This document shows, piece after piece, positions 36,401 to 43,030 of a stretch of 64,000 bases of DNA. A program made the translations under genes and the position numbers. A model generated the notes under the pieces. It worked only from the letters and a program-made list of their open reading frames with translations. It was not told where the DNA came from and did no database searches. How positions within the stretch are numbered: the stretch's first letter is position 1; each line of letters begins with the position of its first letter. The stretch comes from Microbacterium oryzae. GTDB taxonomy: Bacteria > Actinomycetota > Actinomycetes > Actinomycetales > Microbacteriaceae. The stretch spans positions 1,178,001-1,242,000 of the forward strand of contig NZ_CP032550.1 of NCBI RefSeq assembly GCF_009735645.1, read 5' to 3'.

Positions 36401-36835
36401 GACGAGCGCGTCGATGTCGTCGGACGCGTCGGTCGAGCGCAGCACCGGCACGCCCGCGTCGATCGCGTGCTGCTTGGCGGTCACCTTGTTGCCCGCCATC
36501 GACAGGACATCCGCGGACGGGCCGATGAAGGCGATGCCGTGGGCGGCGGCCTGGGCCGCGAGCTCCGGGTTCTCCGACAGGAAGCCGTAACCCGGGTAGA
36601 TGGCGTCGGCACCGCACTCCCTGGCGACGCGGATGATCTCCGCCACGTCCAGGTACGCGCGGACGGGGTGCCCCTCCTCACCGATCTGATACGCCTCGTC
36701 GGCCTTCAGTCGATGCAGCGAGTTGCGGTCCTCATACGGGAAGACGGCGACCGTGCGGGCCCCCAGCTCGTATGCGGCGCGGAACGCGCGGATGGCGATC
36801 TCTCCGCGGTTGGCAACCAGAACCTTCGAGAACAT
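33428..36835 (-). CDS. pyc: Pyruvate carboxylase
   Basis: Biotin enzyme converting pyruvate and bicarbonate to oxaloacetate (anaplerosis). A single 1135-aa chain has biotin carboxylase (about 1-450, MFSKVLVANRGEIAIR start; AVAGGGGRGMR; EMNPRIQVEHTVTEEVT), carboxyltransferase (about 530-800, including ETTFRDAHQSLLATRVRTKD and HTHDTPGG), and a C-terminal biotinyl domain with EAMKMEA (Lys near 1098). The ATG at 36835 has AGGAGG 3-5 nt upstream. It is full length and intact. It diverges from the parA-like gene by 91 nt. Confidence 0.98.
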   Translation of the reverse strand: MFSKVLVANRGEIAIRAFRAAYELGARTVAVFPYEDRNSLHRLKADEAYQIGEEGHPVRAYLDVAEIIRVARECGADAIYPGYGFLSENPELAAQAAAHGIAFIGPSADVLSMAGNKVTAKQHAIDAGVPVLRSTDASDDIDALVAQSDEIGFPLFAKAVAGGGGRGMRRVESKDELAPALAEAMREAGSAFGDPRMFLEQAVLRPRHVEVQVLADAAGETVHLFERDCSVQRRHQKVIEIAPAPNLDDAVRADLHRHAVAFARSIGYVNAGTVEFLLETAGPRAGEIVFIEMNPRIQVEHTVTEEVTDVDLVQAQMRIAAGETLADLGLRQSDIQLHGAALQCRITTEDPGQGFRPDTGKITTYRSPGGAGIRLDGGTTAAGSQISPHFDSMLAKLTCRGRDYTAAVRRARRALAEFRIRGVSTNIPFLQAVLDDPAFLAGHLSTAFIDERPDLVRGRESKDRGSKVLNWLVDVTVNKPHGENPLTIDPRVKLPAVDLATEPATGSRQRLRELGPAGFARALREQTPLAVTETTFRDAHQSLLATRVRTKDLLNVAPHVARLTPQLLSVEAWGGATYDVALRFLSEDPWERLTKLRESLPNVAIQMLLRGRNTVGYTPYPTEVTDAFVREAADSGVDIFRIFDALNDVAQMRPAIDAVLATGTTVAEVAVCYTGDLLNPAEDLYTLDYYLRLAEQIVGTGAHVLAIKDMAGLLRPAAAAKLVSAFRENFDLPVHVHTHDTPGGQLATLLAASAAGADAVDAASAPMAGTTSQPSLSSLVAALAHTDRDTGLDLRAVSDLEPYWEAVRHLYRPFESGLDGPTGRVYAHEIPGGQLSNLRQQAIALGLADDFELIEDMYAAANEILGRVPKVTPSSKVVGDLALHLAAVRADPADFAQNPGKYDVPDSVVGFMAGELGDLPGGWPEPFRTKVLAGREVKTGVTPISAADRAALEADSATRRAALNRLLFPQPTRIFEEQREAYGDLSVLDTADYLYGLTPGREHVITLERGVQLYAGLESIGAADDKGIRSVMTTLNGQLRPVSARDRSIAVEVHEAEKADTNRPGQVAAPFSGVVTVKVEQGDRVSAGQPIASIEAMKMEAAITVPIGGVVERIAIASTQQVEAGDLLVVVTPAE

Positions 36836-36913
36836 GCGCCTCCTCGGCGACGGACGGCAGGGCCGAGCCCGGCGCACCGGCATCGCTGAGCTCGCCCTCA
36901 GCTTAGAGGAGGG

Positions 36914-36919
36914 TAGGTT
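36914..36919 (+). promoter_or_regulatory. -10 box for leaderless parA-like gene
   Basis: TAGGTT ends 7 nt before the GTG at 36927. A GGAGGG further upstream is too distant to act as the ribosome site. Confidence 0.45.
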
Positions 36920-36926
36920 AGACGAC

Positions 36927-37745
36927 GTGCACGTACTCAGCGTCAGCTCTCTCAAGGGAGGCGTCGGCAAGACGACCGTGACCCTCGGGCTCGCTTCGGC
37001 GGCATTCTCGCGGGGGATCCGGACGCTCGTCGTCGACCTCGACCCTCAGTCGGACGTCTCGACGGGCCTGGATATCCAGATCGCCGGTCACCTCAACGTC
37101 GCCGACGTGCTCGAGAACCCGAAGGAGAAGGTCGTCCGCCAGGCGATCACCGCCAGCGGCTGGACCAAGGTGCACGCGGGGGTCATCGACGTCCTCATCG
37201 GCAGCCCCTCGGCCATCAACTACGACGGTCCCCACCCCACCGTCCGCGACGTGTGGAAGCTCGAGGAGGCGCTCGCCTCCGTCGAGGCCGACTACGACCT
37301 GGTGCTCATCGACTGCGCGCCGTCGCTCAACGCCCTCACGCGCACCGCTTGGGCGGCCAGCGACCGCGTCGCCGTCATCACCGAGCCCGGCCTGTTCTCG
37401 GTCGCCGCCGCCGACCGCGCCCTGCGCGCGATCGAGGAGATCCGCCGCGGCCTGTCGCCGCGCCTGCAGCCGCTCGGCATCGTCGTGAACCGCGTGCGCC
37501 CGCAGTCGATCGAGCACCAGTTCCGCATCAAGGAGCTGCGCGACATGTTCGGCCCGCTGGTGCTCTCGCCCCAGCTCCCCGAGCGCACGTCGCTGCAGCA
37601 GGCGCAGGGCGCCGCGAAGCCCCTGCACGTGTGGCCGGGCGAGTCCGCTCAGGAGCTCGCCGCCGACTTCGACCAGCTGCTGGACCGCATCGTCCGCGCC
37701 GGACGCATCCCGGCCCCTGAGGCCGGCGCCCCCGCAGCCGAGTGA
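36927..37745 (+). CDS. ParA/Soj-family ATPase
   Basis: ParA-type partitioning or positioning ATPase, 272 aa. It begins VHVLSVSSLKGGVGKTTVTLGLA with the deviant Walker A at residues 8-17, followed by VVDLDPQSDVSTGLD and YDLVLIDCAPSLNALT (Walker B). No ParB gene or parS site was seen nearby, so it is probably not the chromosomal parAB pair. It resembles the second ParA of mycobacteria (Rv1708 type), found near MerR and ScpAB genes; scpAB are not in the window. The start GTG at 36927 is supported by the position of the Walker motif. The next gene, a MerR regulator, is convergent. Confidence 0.9.
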   Translation: MHVLSVSSLKGGVGKTTVTLGLASAAFSRGIRTLVVDLDPQSDVSTGLDIQIAGHLNVADVLENPKEKVVRQAITASGWTKVHAGVIDVLIGSPSAINYDGPHPTVRDVWKLEEALASVEADYDLVLIDCAPSLNALTRTAWAASDRVAVITEPGLFSVAAADRALRAIEEIRRGLSPRLQPLGIVVNRVRPQSIEHQFRIKELRDMFGPLVLSPQLPERTSLQQAQGAAKPLHVWPGESAQELAADFDQLLDRIVRAGRIPAPEAGAPAAE

Positions 37746-37783
37746 CCCGCCGCGGGTGACCCGCAACGGGTGACCCGCCGGCC
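37742..37783. repeat. 3 x 14-bp repeat at parA 3' end
   Basis: Three 14-bp units starting at 37742, 37756 and 37770 share GTGACCCGC, the first overlapping the parA stop codon; the last five bases of the units vary. A GC-rich palindromic run (CCGGCCGGCC) follows. Confidence 0.75.
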
Positions 37784-37833
37784 GGCCAGCCGGCATGACC
37801 GTGCCGCGCTCGGCGCGGCGATCACCGGCTGAT

Positions 37834-37911
37834 TTCCGCACGCCGTGAGACACGGTCGGCCGACACGACGACACAGTCGTGCGGAACGGGTGCCCGGCAT
37901 GACGGCCGGGC
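37834..37911. terminator. Structured spacer between convergent parA and merR
   Basis: A 9-bp inverted repeat TTCCGCACG/CGTGCGGAA (37834-37842/37878-37886) encloses smaller stems CCGTG-AGA-CACGG and the palindrome TCGGCCGA. A separate 7-bp stem GCCCGGC/GCCGGGC (37892-37898/37905-37911) lies seven nt after the merR stop. The last is the best terminator candidate. Confidence 0.5.
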
Positions 37912-37917
37912 GGGAGT

Positions 37918-38457
37918 TCAGGCGGTGCGACGCGAGCGACGGGCGGCGAGCTCGTCGACGGGGTCCGGAGCGGCGGGATCGAACGCCACGAGCGTCGACT
38001 CCACCTCGCGCAGCACGCGTCCGACGGCGATGCCGAACACGCCCTGACCGCGGCTGACGAGATCGATGACCTCGTCGTTCGACGTGCAGAGGTACACCGA
38101 GGCGCCGTCGCTCATGAGCGTCGTGCCCGCGAGATCGCGGATGCCCGATGCGCGCAGCTGATCGACGGCGATCCGGATCTGCTGCAGCGAGATGCCGGTG
38201 TCGAGCAGGCGCTTGACGAGCTTCAGCACGAGGATATCGCGGAAGCCGTAGAGACGCTGCGAGCCCGATCCCGTGGCGCTGCGGATGGTCGGCACGACGA
38301 GCTCCGTGCGCGCCCAGTAGTCGAGCTGACGGTAAGTGATGCCCGCCGCGCGAGCCGCCACCGCGCCGCGGTAGCCGGTCTCGGGGTCGAGCTTCGGGAG
38401 ACCGTCGGTGAAGAGCAGGTCGGCCGTGAAGCCGGCCGATGCGGGATCCTCAGCCAT
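37918..38457 (-). CDS. MerR-family transcriptional regulator (Rv1830-like)
   Basis: MerR-type helix-turn-helix protein, 179 aa. The DNA-binding part is YRGAVAARAAGITYRQLDYWARTELVVPT (about 28-56), followed by SGSQRLYGFRDILVLKLVKRLLDTGISLQQIRIAVDQL. The C-terminal half has no metal- or drug-binding Cys pattern. It resembles the second MerR gene of the mycobacterial garA region (Rv1830). A putative ribosome site AAGGATCACG precedes the ATG at 38457. The 131-nt upstream spacer contains an AT-rich 9-bp direct repeat that could be an operator. The target genes are not known from sequence. Confidence 0.87.
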   Translation of the reverse strand: MAEDPASAGFTADLLFTDGLPKLDPETGYRGAVAARAAGITYRQLDYWARTELVVPTIRSATGSGSQRLYGFRDILVLKLVKRLLDTGISLQQIRIAVDQLRASGIRDLAGTTLMSDGASVYLCTSNDEVIDLVSRGQGVFGIAVGRVLREVESTLVAFDPAAPDPVDELAARRSRRTA

Positions 38458-38557
38458 CGTGATCCTTACTCCTCACGTTCGATTCCTGTCCACCGTATGG
38501 CAGGGTCGGGGCCCCGGCAACGACATCCGCTCCGAGCGGGCGGCGTGTCGAGACAAG

Positions 38558-38575
38558 CGTTATGAACGTTATGAA
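38558..38575. promoter_or_regulatory. Adjacent 9-bp direct repeats, possible operator
   Basis: CGTTATGAA occurs twice in a row (38558-38566, 38567-38575) in an otherwise GC-rich spacer between ftsR and the second merR gene. The junction contains the palindrome AACGTT. It could be a regulator site for the downstream merR gene. Confidence 0.4.
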
Positions 38576-38588
38576 ACGCGTGCCGAGG

Positions 38589-39269
38589 TCACGGCAGGAT
38601 GCGCTCGAGCGCCTGCCGGACGAAGATCCCGCGCACCTCGTCGAGGCGTCCGGCGAGCTCCGGGCCGAGCTCGCCCGCGCGGGCGCGGGAGCGCGGATCG
38701 GCGCGGCGCATCAGCGGCGTGAGCGCCTGATCCACGAGGTCGGCGTCGCGATCGGCGCTCTGCTTCACCGCCCGCAGGTGACGCGGCTCGATGCCGTGAC
38801 GGTCCAGCGCGACGAACGCGCGCAGCAGCGCCACGGCGTGCTCGTCGTACATCTCCGACGCCTGCATCAGGCCGATGCTGATGGCGTCGTTGAGGAGCTG
38901 CGGGGCGGCGCCCGCGGCCGCCAGCAGGTCGGCTCGGGTGAACGAGCGGGCCGTCGGATGGATGGAGGTCGGCAGCGGGAGCCGCTCGCCTCCGTTCGCA
39001 TCCACCTCGTCGAGGTGCTCGCGGATCACGCTGAGCGGGAGATAGTGGTCGCGCTGGAGCACGAGCCCCAGCCGCAGGCGCTCGACGTCCTGCGGCGAGA
39101 ACTTCCGATAGCCGGAGGGCGTGCGCTGCGGCGCGACGATGCCCTGCTCCTCGAGATAGCGCAGCTTGCTCGAGGTGAGGTTCGGGAACTCCGGGGTGAG
39201 CTTCGCGAGCACCTGGCCGATGCTCAGCAGCGCCGCTGTCGCGCTTCGCTCTGCGGCAGCGGCTGCCAT
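38589..39269 (-). CDS. ftsR: FtsR-like MerR regulator (Rv1828 family)
   Basis: MerR-family DNA-binding protein, 226 aa. The N-terminal winged helix LSIGQVLAKLTPEFPNLTSSKLRYLEEQGIVAP and GYRKFSPQDVERLR (about 15-68) match the Rv1828/FtsR family, which in Corynebacterium glutamicum activates ftsZ. The C-terminal part (about 105-226) is helical and lacks ligand-binding cysteines. Its ATG shares one base with the garA stop (TGATG), so both are made together; in mycobacteria garA (Rv1827) and Rv1828 are likewise adjacent. A target in this window could be the dyad at the ftsZ promoter (8335-8359). Confidence 0.88.
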   Translation of the reverse strand: MAAAAAERSATAALLSIGQVLAKLTPEFPNLTSSKLRYLEEQGIVAPQRTPSGYRKFSPQDVERLRLGLVLQRDHYLPLSVIREHLDEVDANGGERLPLPTSIHPTARSFTRADLLAAAGAAPQLLNDAISIGLMQASEMYDEHAVALLRAFVALDRHGIEPRHLRAVKQSADRDADLVDQALTPLMRRADPRSRARAGELGPELAGRLDEVRGIFVRQALERILP

Positions 39270-39772
39270 CAGGCGCCGGCCCCCGCGATGTCTCGGGGGG
39301 AGGCGAAGAAGTTGAAGCGGAACTTGCCGATGCGCACCTCGGCGCCGTTGTGCAGCACGGCGCGATCGACGCGCTCGCCGTCCACGTAGGTGCCGTTCAG
39401 CGAGCGCTGGTCGATGATCTCGAACGAGGTGCGGTCGCGCGTGATCTCCGCGTGACGGCGCGACACCGTCACGTCGTCGAGAAAGATGTCCGCTTCCGGA
39501 TGGCGGCCGGCCGTGGTGACCTCGGCATCCAGCAGGTAGCGGGCGCCGGCCGTGGGGCCCGAGCGCACGAGCAGGAGCGCGGCGCCGGACGGCAGCGCGC
39601 CGACCGCGTCGAGCTCGGCGGTGGACAGCTCGCCCGCGAACGGGACGAACGACAGATCGGCGTCATGTCCGAAGGTCTGCGTGACGTCTCCGGAGCCGTC
39701 GTGGCCTCCCGACGTCGGTCCGACATCGCGTCGGATCGAGGCCGAATCCGGCCGGTACTGCGCATCTGACAC
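39269..39772 (-). CDS. garA: FHA-domain metabolic regulator GarA/OdhI
   Basis: Small forkhead-associated protein that, unphosphorylated, inhibits 2-oxoglutarate dehydrogenase and tunes glutamate metabolism in actinobacteria. It is 167 aa from the GTG at 39772, with GGGAGG 6 nt upstream. The N-terminal tail contains the Thr motif DVTQTFGHDADLSF, in the position of the phosphothreonine segment of GarA/OdhI. The FHA domain spans about 68-155, with VTTAGRHPEADIFLDD, VSRRHAEI and DQRSLNGTYVDGERV. It ends RIGKFRFNFF. The Thr motif differs from the mycobacterial ETTSVF, so the kinase specificity may differ. It is coupled to ftsR. Confidence 0.92.
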   Translation of the reverse strand: MSDAQYRPDSASIRRDVGPTSGGHDGSGDVTQTFGHDADLSFVPFAGELSTAELDAVGALPSGAALLLVRSGPTAGARYLLDAEVTTAGRHPEADIFLDDVTVSRRHAEITRDRTSFEIIDQRSLNGTYVDGERVDRAVLHNGAEVRIGKFRFNFFASPRDIAGAGA

Positions 39773-39924
39773 GCTCGACCTCCCTTTGGTGACCCACCCT
39801 ATCGGATCCGGGGCGGTGCTGATGGGGCTCTCAGCGCCTCCCAAGGGGGATCGAACGGGACTCGAGGCGCCGCAGACGGCTCGCGCGAGCGCCGCTCAGG
39901 ATCCGCGGATATCGTCGAGGGGTC

Positions 39925-40611
39925 ATGGTCGCCTTCTTCACCTCACCGCGCTCCCACCGATCCACGCGTCTCGGCGCCGCCACGGCCATCCTCGCCGCGG
40001 CCGTGCTCGCGCCCCTCCTCTCCCCTGCCGCAGCCTCCGCGCACGATGCCCTCGTGGGCACCGCGCCCGCCGAGGGCGAGACCGTGCAGACGCTGCCGGA
40101 CGAGGTGACCCTCACGTTCAGCGGCTCCCTCCTCGAGGGCGCTCCGCAGGCGGTCTTCGTGACGGACGCCTCCTGCCCCGGCATCACCGACGCGGCGCCC
40201 GGCCATGTCGCCATCGATGGCGACGCCTGCCACGACTACTCCGCGGGCGACGCCGTCGCCGCCGGCCCCATGCTCCGACAGGAGCTCGATCCGGCCGGCG
40301 CCCCGGCCGGCGAGTACACCGTCATCGCGAGCGTGACCTACGGCGACTCGCACAGCGAGGACAAGATCTTCCGGTTCACGACCACCGAGGCGGCGGATGG
40401 CGCGGCGACGCCGGAGCCGACGATGACGACGCAGGCCGAGCCCGCGCCATCCGACGCCGTCACCCCCTCCGCGACCGCGGCAGACGAGACGCCGTCCGAC
40501 GACGATGCGCTCCAGCGGAACCTGCCGTGGATCATCGGCGGCGTCGTCCTCGTCGCGGGCGGCGGGGCGCTCGGCGCCACGCTGCTCGCCCGCTCGCGCC
40601 GCTCCTCCTGA
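39925..40611 (+). CDS. CopC-domain exported membrane-anchored protein
   Basis: Copper-resistance CopC-like protein, 228 aa. The signal peptide (1-39) ends in AAASA-HDAL, leaving His40 as the first mature residue, the usual amino-terminal copper ligand in CopC. The CopC beta domain spans about 40-155 (GTAPAEGETVQTLPDEVTLTFSG; GEYTVIASVTYGDSHSEDKIFRF). A Thr/Pro/Glu-rich stalk follows (about 156-195), and then one C-terminal helix (about 202-222) and an Arg/Ser tail. No CopD/YcnJ domain is attached or adjacent. The ATG at 39925 has GAGGGG 4 nt upstream. Two cysteines (CPG and DACHDY) may pair. Confidence 0.87.
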   Translation: MVAFFTSPRSHRSTRLGAATAILAAAVLAPLLSPAAASAHDALVGTAPAEGETVQTLPDEVTLTFSGSLLEGAPQAVFVTDASCPGITDAAPGHVAIDGDACHDYSAGDAVAAGPMLRQELDPAGAPAGEYTVIASVTYGDSHSEDKIFRFTTTEAADGAATPEPTMTTQAEPAPSDAVTPSATAADETPSDDDALQRNLPWIIGGVVLVAGGGALGATLLARSRRSS

Positions 40612-40661
40612 TCGGCACCGCCATCCGTCACGCCACCGGCGTTCTGCACTCCTCACACAGA

Positions 40662-40667
40662 TAGGGT
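40662..40667 (+). promoter_or_regulatory. -10 box for leaderless lpd
   Basis: TAGGGT ends 7 nt before the lpd ATG and no ribosome site is present. Confidence 0.5.
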
Positions 40668-40674
40668 TGATCAC

Positions 40675-42075
40675 ATGGCTCACTACGACGTCGTCATCCT
40701 CGGCGCGGGCCCCGGCGGGTACGTCGCCGCCGTCCGCAGCGCCCAGCTCGGTCTCAAGACCGCCATCATCGAAGAGAAGTACTGGGGCGGTGTGTGCCTC
40801 AACGTGGGCTGCATCCCCTCGAAGGCGCTCCTGAAGAACGCCGAGCTCGCCCACACCCTCAAGCACAAGTCGGACTTCTTCGGCATCTCCGGCGAGGTCA
40901 CCTTCGACTACGGCAAGGCGTACGACCGCTCGCGCGAGGTCGCGAACGGCCGCGTCAAGGGCATCCACTTCCTCATGAAGAAGAACAAGGTCGTCGAGTA
41001 CGACGGCCGCGGCACCTTCACGGGCCCGAAGGCGATCTCCGTCGCCAAGTCGGACGGCTCGACCGAGGAGGTGACGTTCGACAACGTCATCATCGCGACC
41101 GGCTCGAAGGTCCGCCTGCTTCCGGGCGTCACCCTCAGCGAGAACGTCGTCACGTACGAGGAGCAGATCCTCTCGCGCGAGCTCCCCGGCTCGATCGTGA
41201 TCGTGGGCGCGGGCGCCATCGGCATGGAGTTCGCCTACGTCATGTCGAACTACGGCGTGGACGTCACCGTGGTCGAGTACCTCGACCGCGTGCTCCCCAA
41301 CGAGGACGCCGACGTCTCCAAGGAGATCGCGAAGCAGTACAAGAACTACGGCATCAAGGTCCTCACGGCGACCAAGGTCGAGTCGGTCGTCGACAACGGC
41401 TCGAACGTCACGGTGTCGTACACGCCCAACAAGGGCGGCGACACGCAGCAGGTCACCGTCGACAAGGTGCTCATGTCGGTCGGCTTCGCCCCGAACGTCG
41501 ACGGCTTCGGCCTCGACAAGACCGGCGTGCAGCTCACCGACCGCGGCGCCATCGCGATCGACGACTACATGCGCACGAACGTCGACGGCATCTACGCCAT
41601 CGGCGACGTCACCGCGAAGCTGCAGCTCGCGCACGTCGCCGAGGCGCAGGGCGTCGTGGCGGCCGAGACGATCGGCGGCGCGGAGACCATGCCGCTGGGC
41701 GACTACCGCATGATGCCGCGCGCGACGTTCTGCTCGCCGCAGGTGGCCTCGTTCGGCCTCACCGAGCAGCAGGCGAAGGACGCCGGCCACGAGATCAAGG
41801 TGTCGACGTTCCCGTTCATGGCCAACGGCAAGGCGCACGGCCTCGGCGAGCCGGTCGGCTTCGTCAAGCTCGTCGCCGACGCGGAGCACCTCGAGCTGCT
41901 CGGCGCCCACATGGTCGGCCCCGACGTGTCGGAGCTGCTGCCCGAGCTCACCCTCGCGCAGAAGTGGGACCTCACGGCCCACGAGCTGGCGCGCAACGTG
42001 CACACGCACCCCACGCTGTCGGAGGCGCTGCAGGAGGGCTTCCACGGCCTCGCGGGCCACATGATCAACTTCTGA
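40675..42075 (+). CDS. lpd: Dihydrolipoamide dehydrogenase
   Basis: FAD-dependent E3 subunit of the 2-oxoacid dehydrogenase complexes, 466 aa. The FAD site is [21 protein letters not shown] (about 5-25), the redox disulphide is [13 protein letters not shown] (Cys41 and Cys46 region), the NAD site is [16 protein letters not shown], and the C-terminal catalytic dyad lies in [10 protein letters not shown]. GarA, which controls the 2-oxoglutarate dehydrogenase complex, is encoded 0.9 kb away on the other strand. No E1 or E2 genes are adjacent, so this E3 probably serves several complexes. It is a single-gene unit with its own promoter and strong terminator. Confidence 0.97.
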   Translation: MAHYDVVILGAGPGGYVAAVRSAQLGLKTAIIEEKYWGGVCLNVGCIPSKALLKNAELAHTLKHKSDFFGISGEVTFDYGKAYDRSREVANGRVKGIHFLMKKNKVVEYDGRGTFTGPKAISVAKSDGSTEEVTFDNVIIATGSKVRLLPGVTLSENVVTYEEQILSRELPGSIVIVGAGAIGMEFAYVMSNYGVDVTVVEYLDRVLPNEDADVSKEIAKQYKNYGIKVLTATKVESVVDNGSNVTVSYTPNKGGDTQQVTVDKVLMSVGFAPNVDGFGLDKTGVQLTDRGAIAIDDYMRTNVDGIYAIGDVTAKLQLAHVAEAQGVVAAETIGGAETMPLGDYRMMPRATFCSPQVASFGLTEQQAKDAGHEIKVSTFPFMANGKAHGLGEPVGFVKLVADAEHLELLGAHMVGPDVSELLPELTLAQKWDLTAHELARNVHTHPTLSEALQEGFHGLAGHMINF

Positions 42076-42090
42076 TCCGCTGACGCGAAG

Positions 42091-42122
42091 AAGGCCGCCC
42101 CCTCCTCGGAGGGGGCGGCCTT
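42091..42122 (+). terminator. Strong terminator after lpd
   Basis: A 14-bp perfect GC-rich stem (42091-42104/42109-42122) closes on a 4-nt loop 15 nt after the lpd stop. It is symmetrical enough to serve the convergent CYTH gene as well. Confidence 0.8.
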
Positions 42123-42175
42123 CGTCATGTCGTCGGGCGGCGGATGGCCGTGGGCCGTCGGGCGCCCGCCTTCGG

Positions 42176-42784
42176 TCAGCGGCCGAGCGCGCGGGCGAGC
42201 TTGGACGCGTGCGACGCCTCGCGAGCTCCGGCGGCCAGCGCGGCGCGGGCGACGGCGTCGAAGAACGCGGCCTTGTCGGCGGGAGCGGCGGCCCCCAGCT
42301 CGATCTCCCACTCGTGCCATTCGCGCTCGTCGCCGGCGCGCAGGTCTGTGGTGCGCACGTGGTCGTCCACGAACTCGGCCAGGACGCCGCCGTCCGCGTC
42401 GAGCAGCTCGTACGCGGTGCGGTGGTTGACGATGCGCGCGAGCGGCTCGAGGGGCGCGGTGGTCCACTGCGCGATCTCGGCCGCGACGCCCTCCGGCACG
42501 CTGTCGTCTGAACCCAGCGGCCATCCCAGCTCGACGCGCCCGCCGTCGACGAGGGGGCCCTTGATGTGCCAGCCCTCATCGGGCCCGCCGGTGCGACGCC
42601 GCAGCGCGACGCCCGCGCGCGCGAGCGCGAGGTCGTCGGTGTCGAGGTAGAGGGCGTCGAGGTGGCGCTCCTCCCCCGCCGACACCGACGCGACGCCGGG
42701 AACGTCCGCCCAGGACGGGACGGACGTGCCGGCGTCGACGTCGAACTTGCGCTCGATCTCGACGAAGCGCGTGGGATCGGTCAT
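42176..42784 (-). CDS. CYTH-domain protein
   Basis: CYTH/triphosphate-tunnel family protein, 202 aa. The signature EXEXK appears as VEIERKF at residues 8-14. Conserved basic and acidic strands follow (LYLDTDDLALARAGVALRRRTGG, WHIKGPL, HRTAYELLDADGGVLAEFVDD, EWHEWEIELG), as in family members that bind inorganic or organic triphosphates. There is no CHAD domain attached, although the end (REASHASKLARALGR) resembles a CYTH-CHAD linker. Activity could be triphosphatase-like. Its ATG overlaps the stop of the upstream small gene (TGATG), suggesting a functional pair. Confidence 0.88.
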   Translation of the reverse strand: MTDPTRFVEIERKFDVDAGTSVPSWADVPGVASVSAGEERHLDALYLDTDDLALARAGVALRRRTGGPDEGWHIKGPLVDGGRVELGWPLGSDDSVPEGVAAEIAQWTTAPLEPLARIVNHRTAYELLDADGGVLAEFVDDHVRTTDLRAGDEREWHEWEIELGAAAPADKAAFFDAVARAALAAGAREASHASKLARALGR

Positions 42785-43026
42785 CAGCTGCGGTGCTTCA
42801 CGTCGCCTTCGCCCTCGCCGTCCTGGACGAGGCGATCCTCCTCTTCCTCGAACCGGAAGGGGACCTCCGTCGCGCCGTCGTCGGAGCCGGTGTTCTCGGC
42901 TTCGCCGGAGCGGCGGTAGACGACCTGGGTCTCCGAATACGGGACGATCAGGCGGTCGAGGTCGGCGTCGTCCAGGGGAAGGGCCTGCCCGTCGAGGGGA
43001 CCTCCGTGCAGTCGTGCGATAGCCAT
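42784..43026 (-). CDS. Small acidic protein, unknown
   Basis: 80-aa protein beginning MAIARLHGGPLDGQALPL, a pattern seen in short conserved hypothetical proteins of actinobacteria. It continues with IVPYSETQVVYRRSG and a strongly acidic C-terminal half (FEEEEDRLVQDGEGEGD). There is no signal peptide or membrane segment. The ATG at 43026 has a TATCGT -10 exactly 6 nt upstream, so it is the leaderless first gene of a two-gene unit with the CYTH protein. No function can be given. Confidence 0.75.
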   Translation of the reverse strand: MAIARLHGGPLDGQALPLDDADLDRLIVPYSETQVVYRRSGEAENTGSDDGATEVPFRFEEEEDRLVQDGEGEGDVKHRS

Positions 43027-43030
43027 ACCC

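Noticed and set aside
33392-36889. 1165-codon open frame opposite pyruvate carboxylase
   Set aside because: Same antisense artefact; low-complexity Arg/His/Val sequence and no ribosome site.
36927-37745. Chromosomal parAB partition locus
   Set aside because: No parB gene or parS-type sites nearby; called only as a ParA-family ATPase.
38475-38490. GTTCGATTC resembling a tRNA T-loop
   Set aside because: Flanks do not form a 5-bp T stem and no acceptor or anticodon arms are present.
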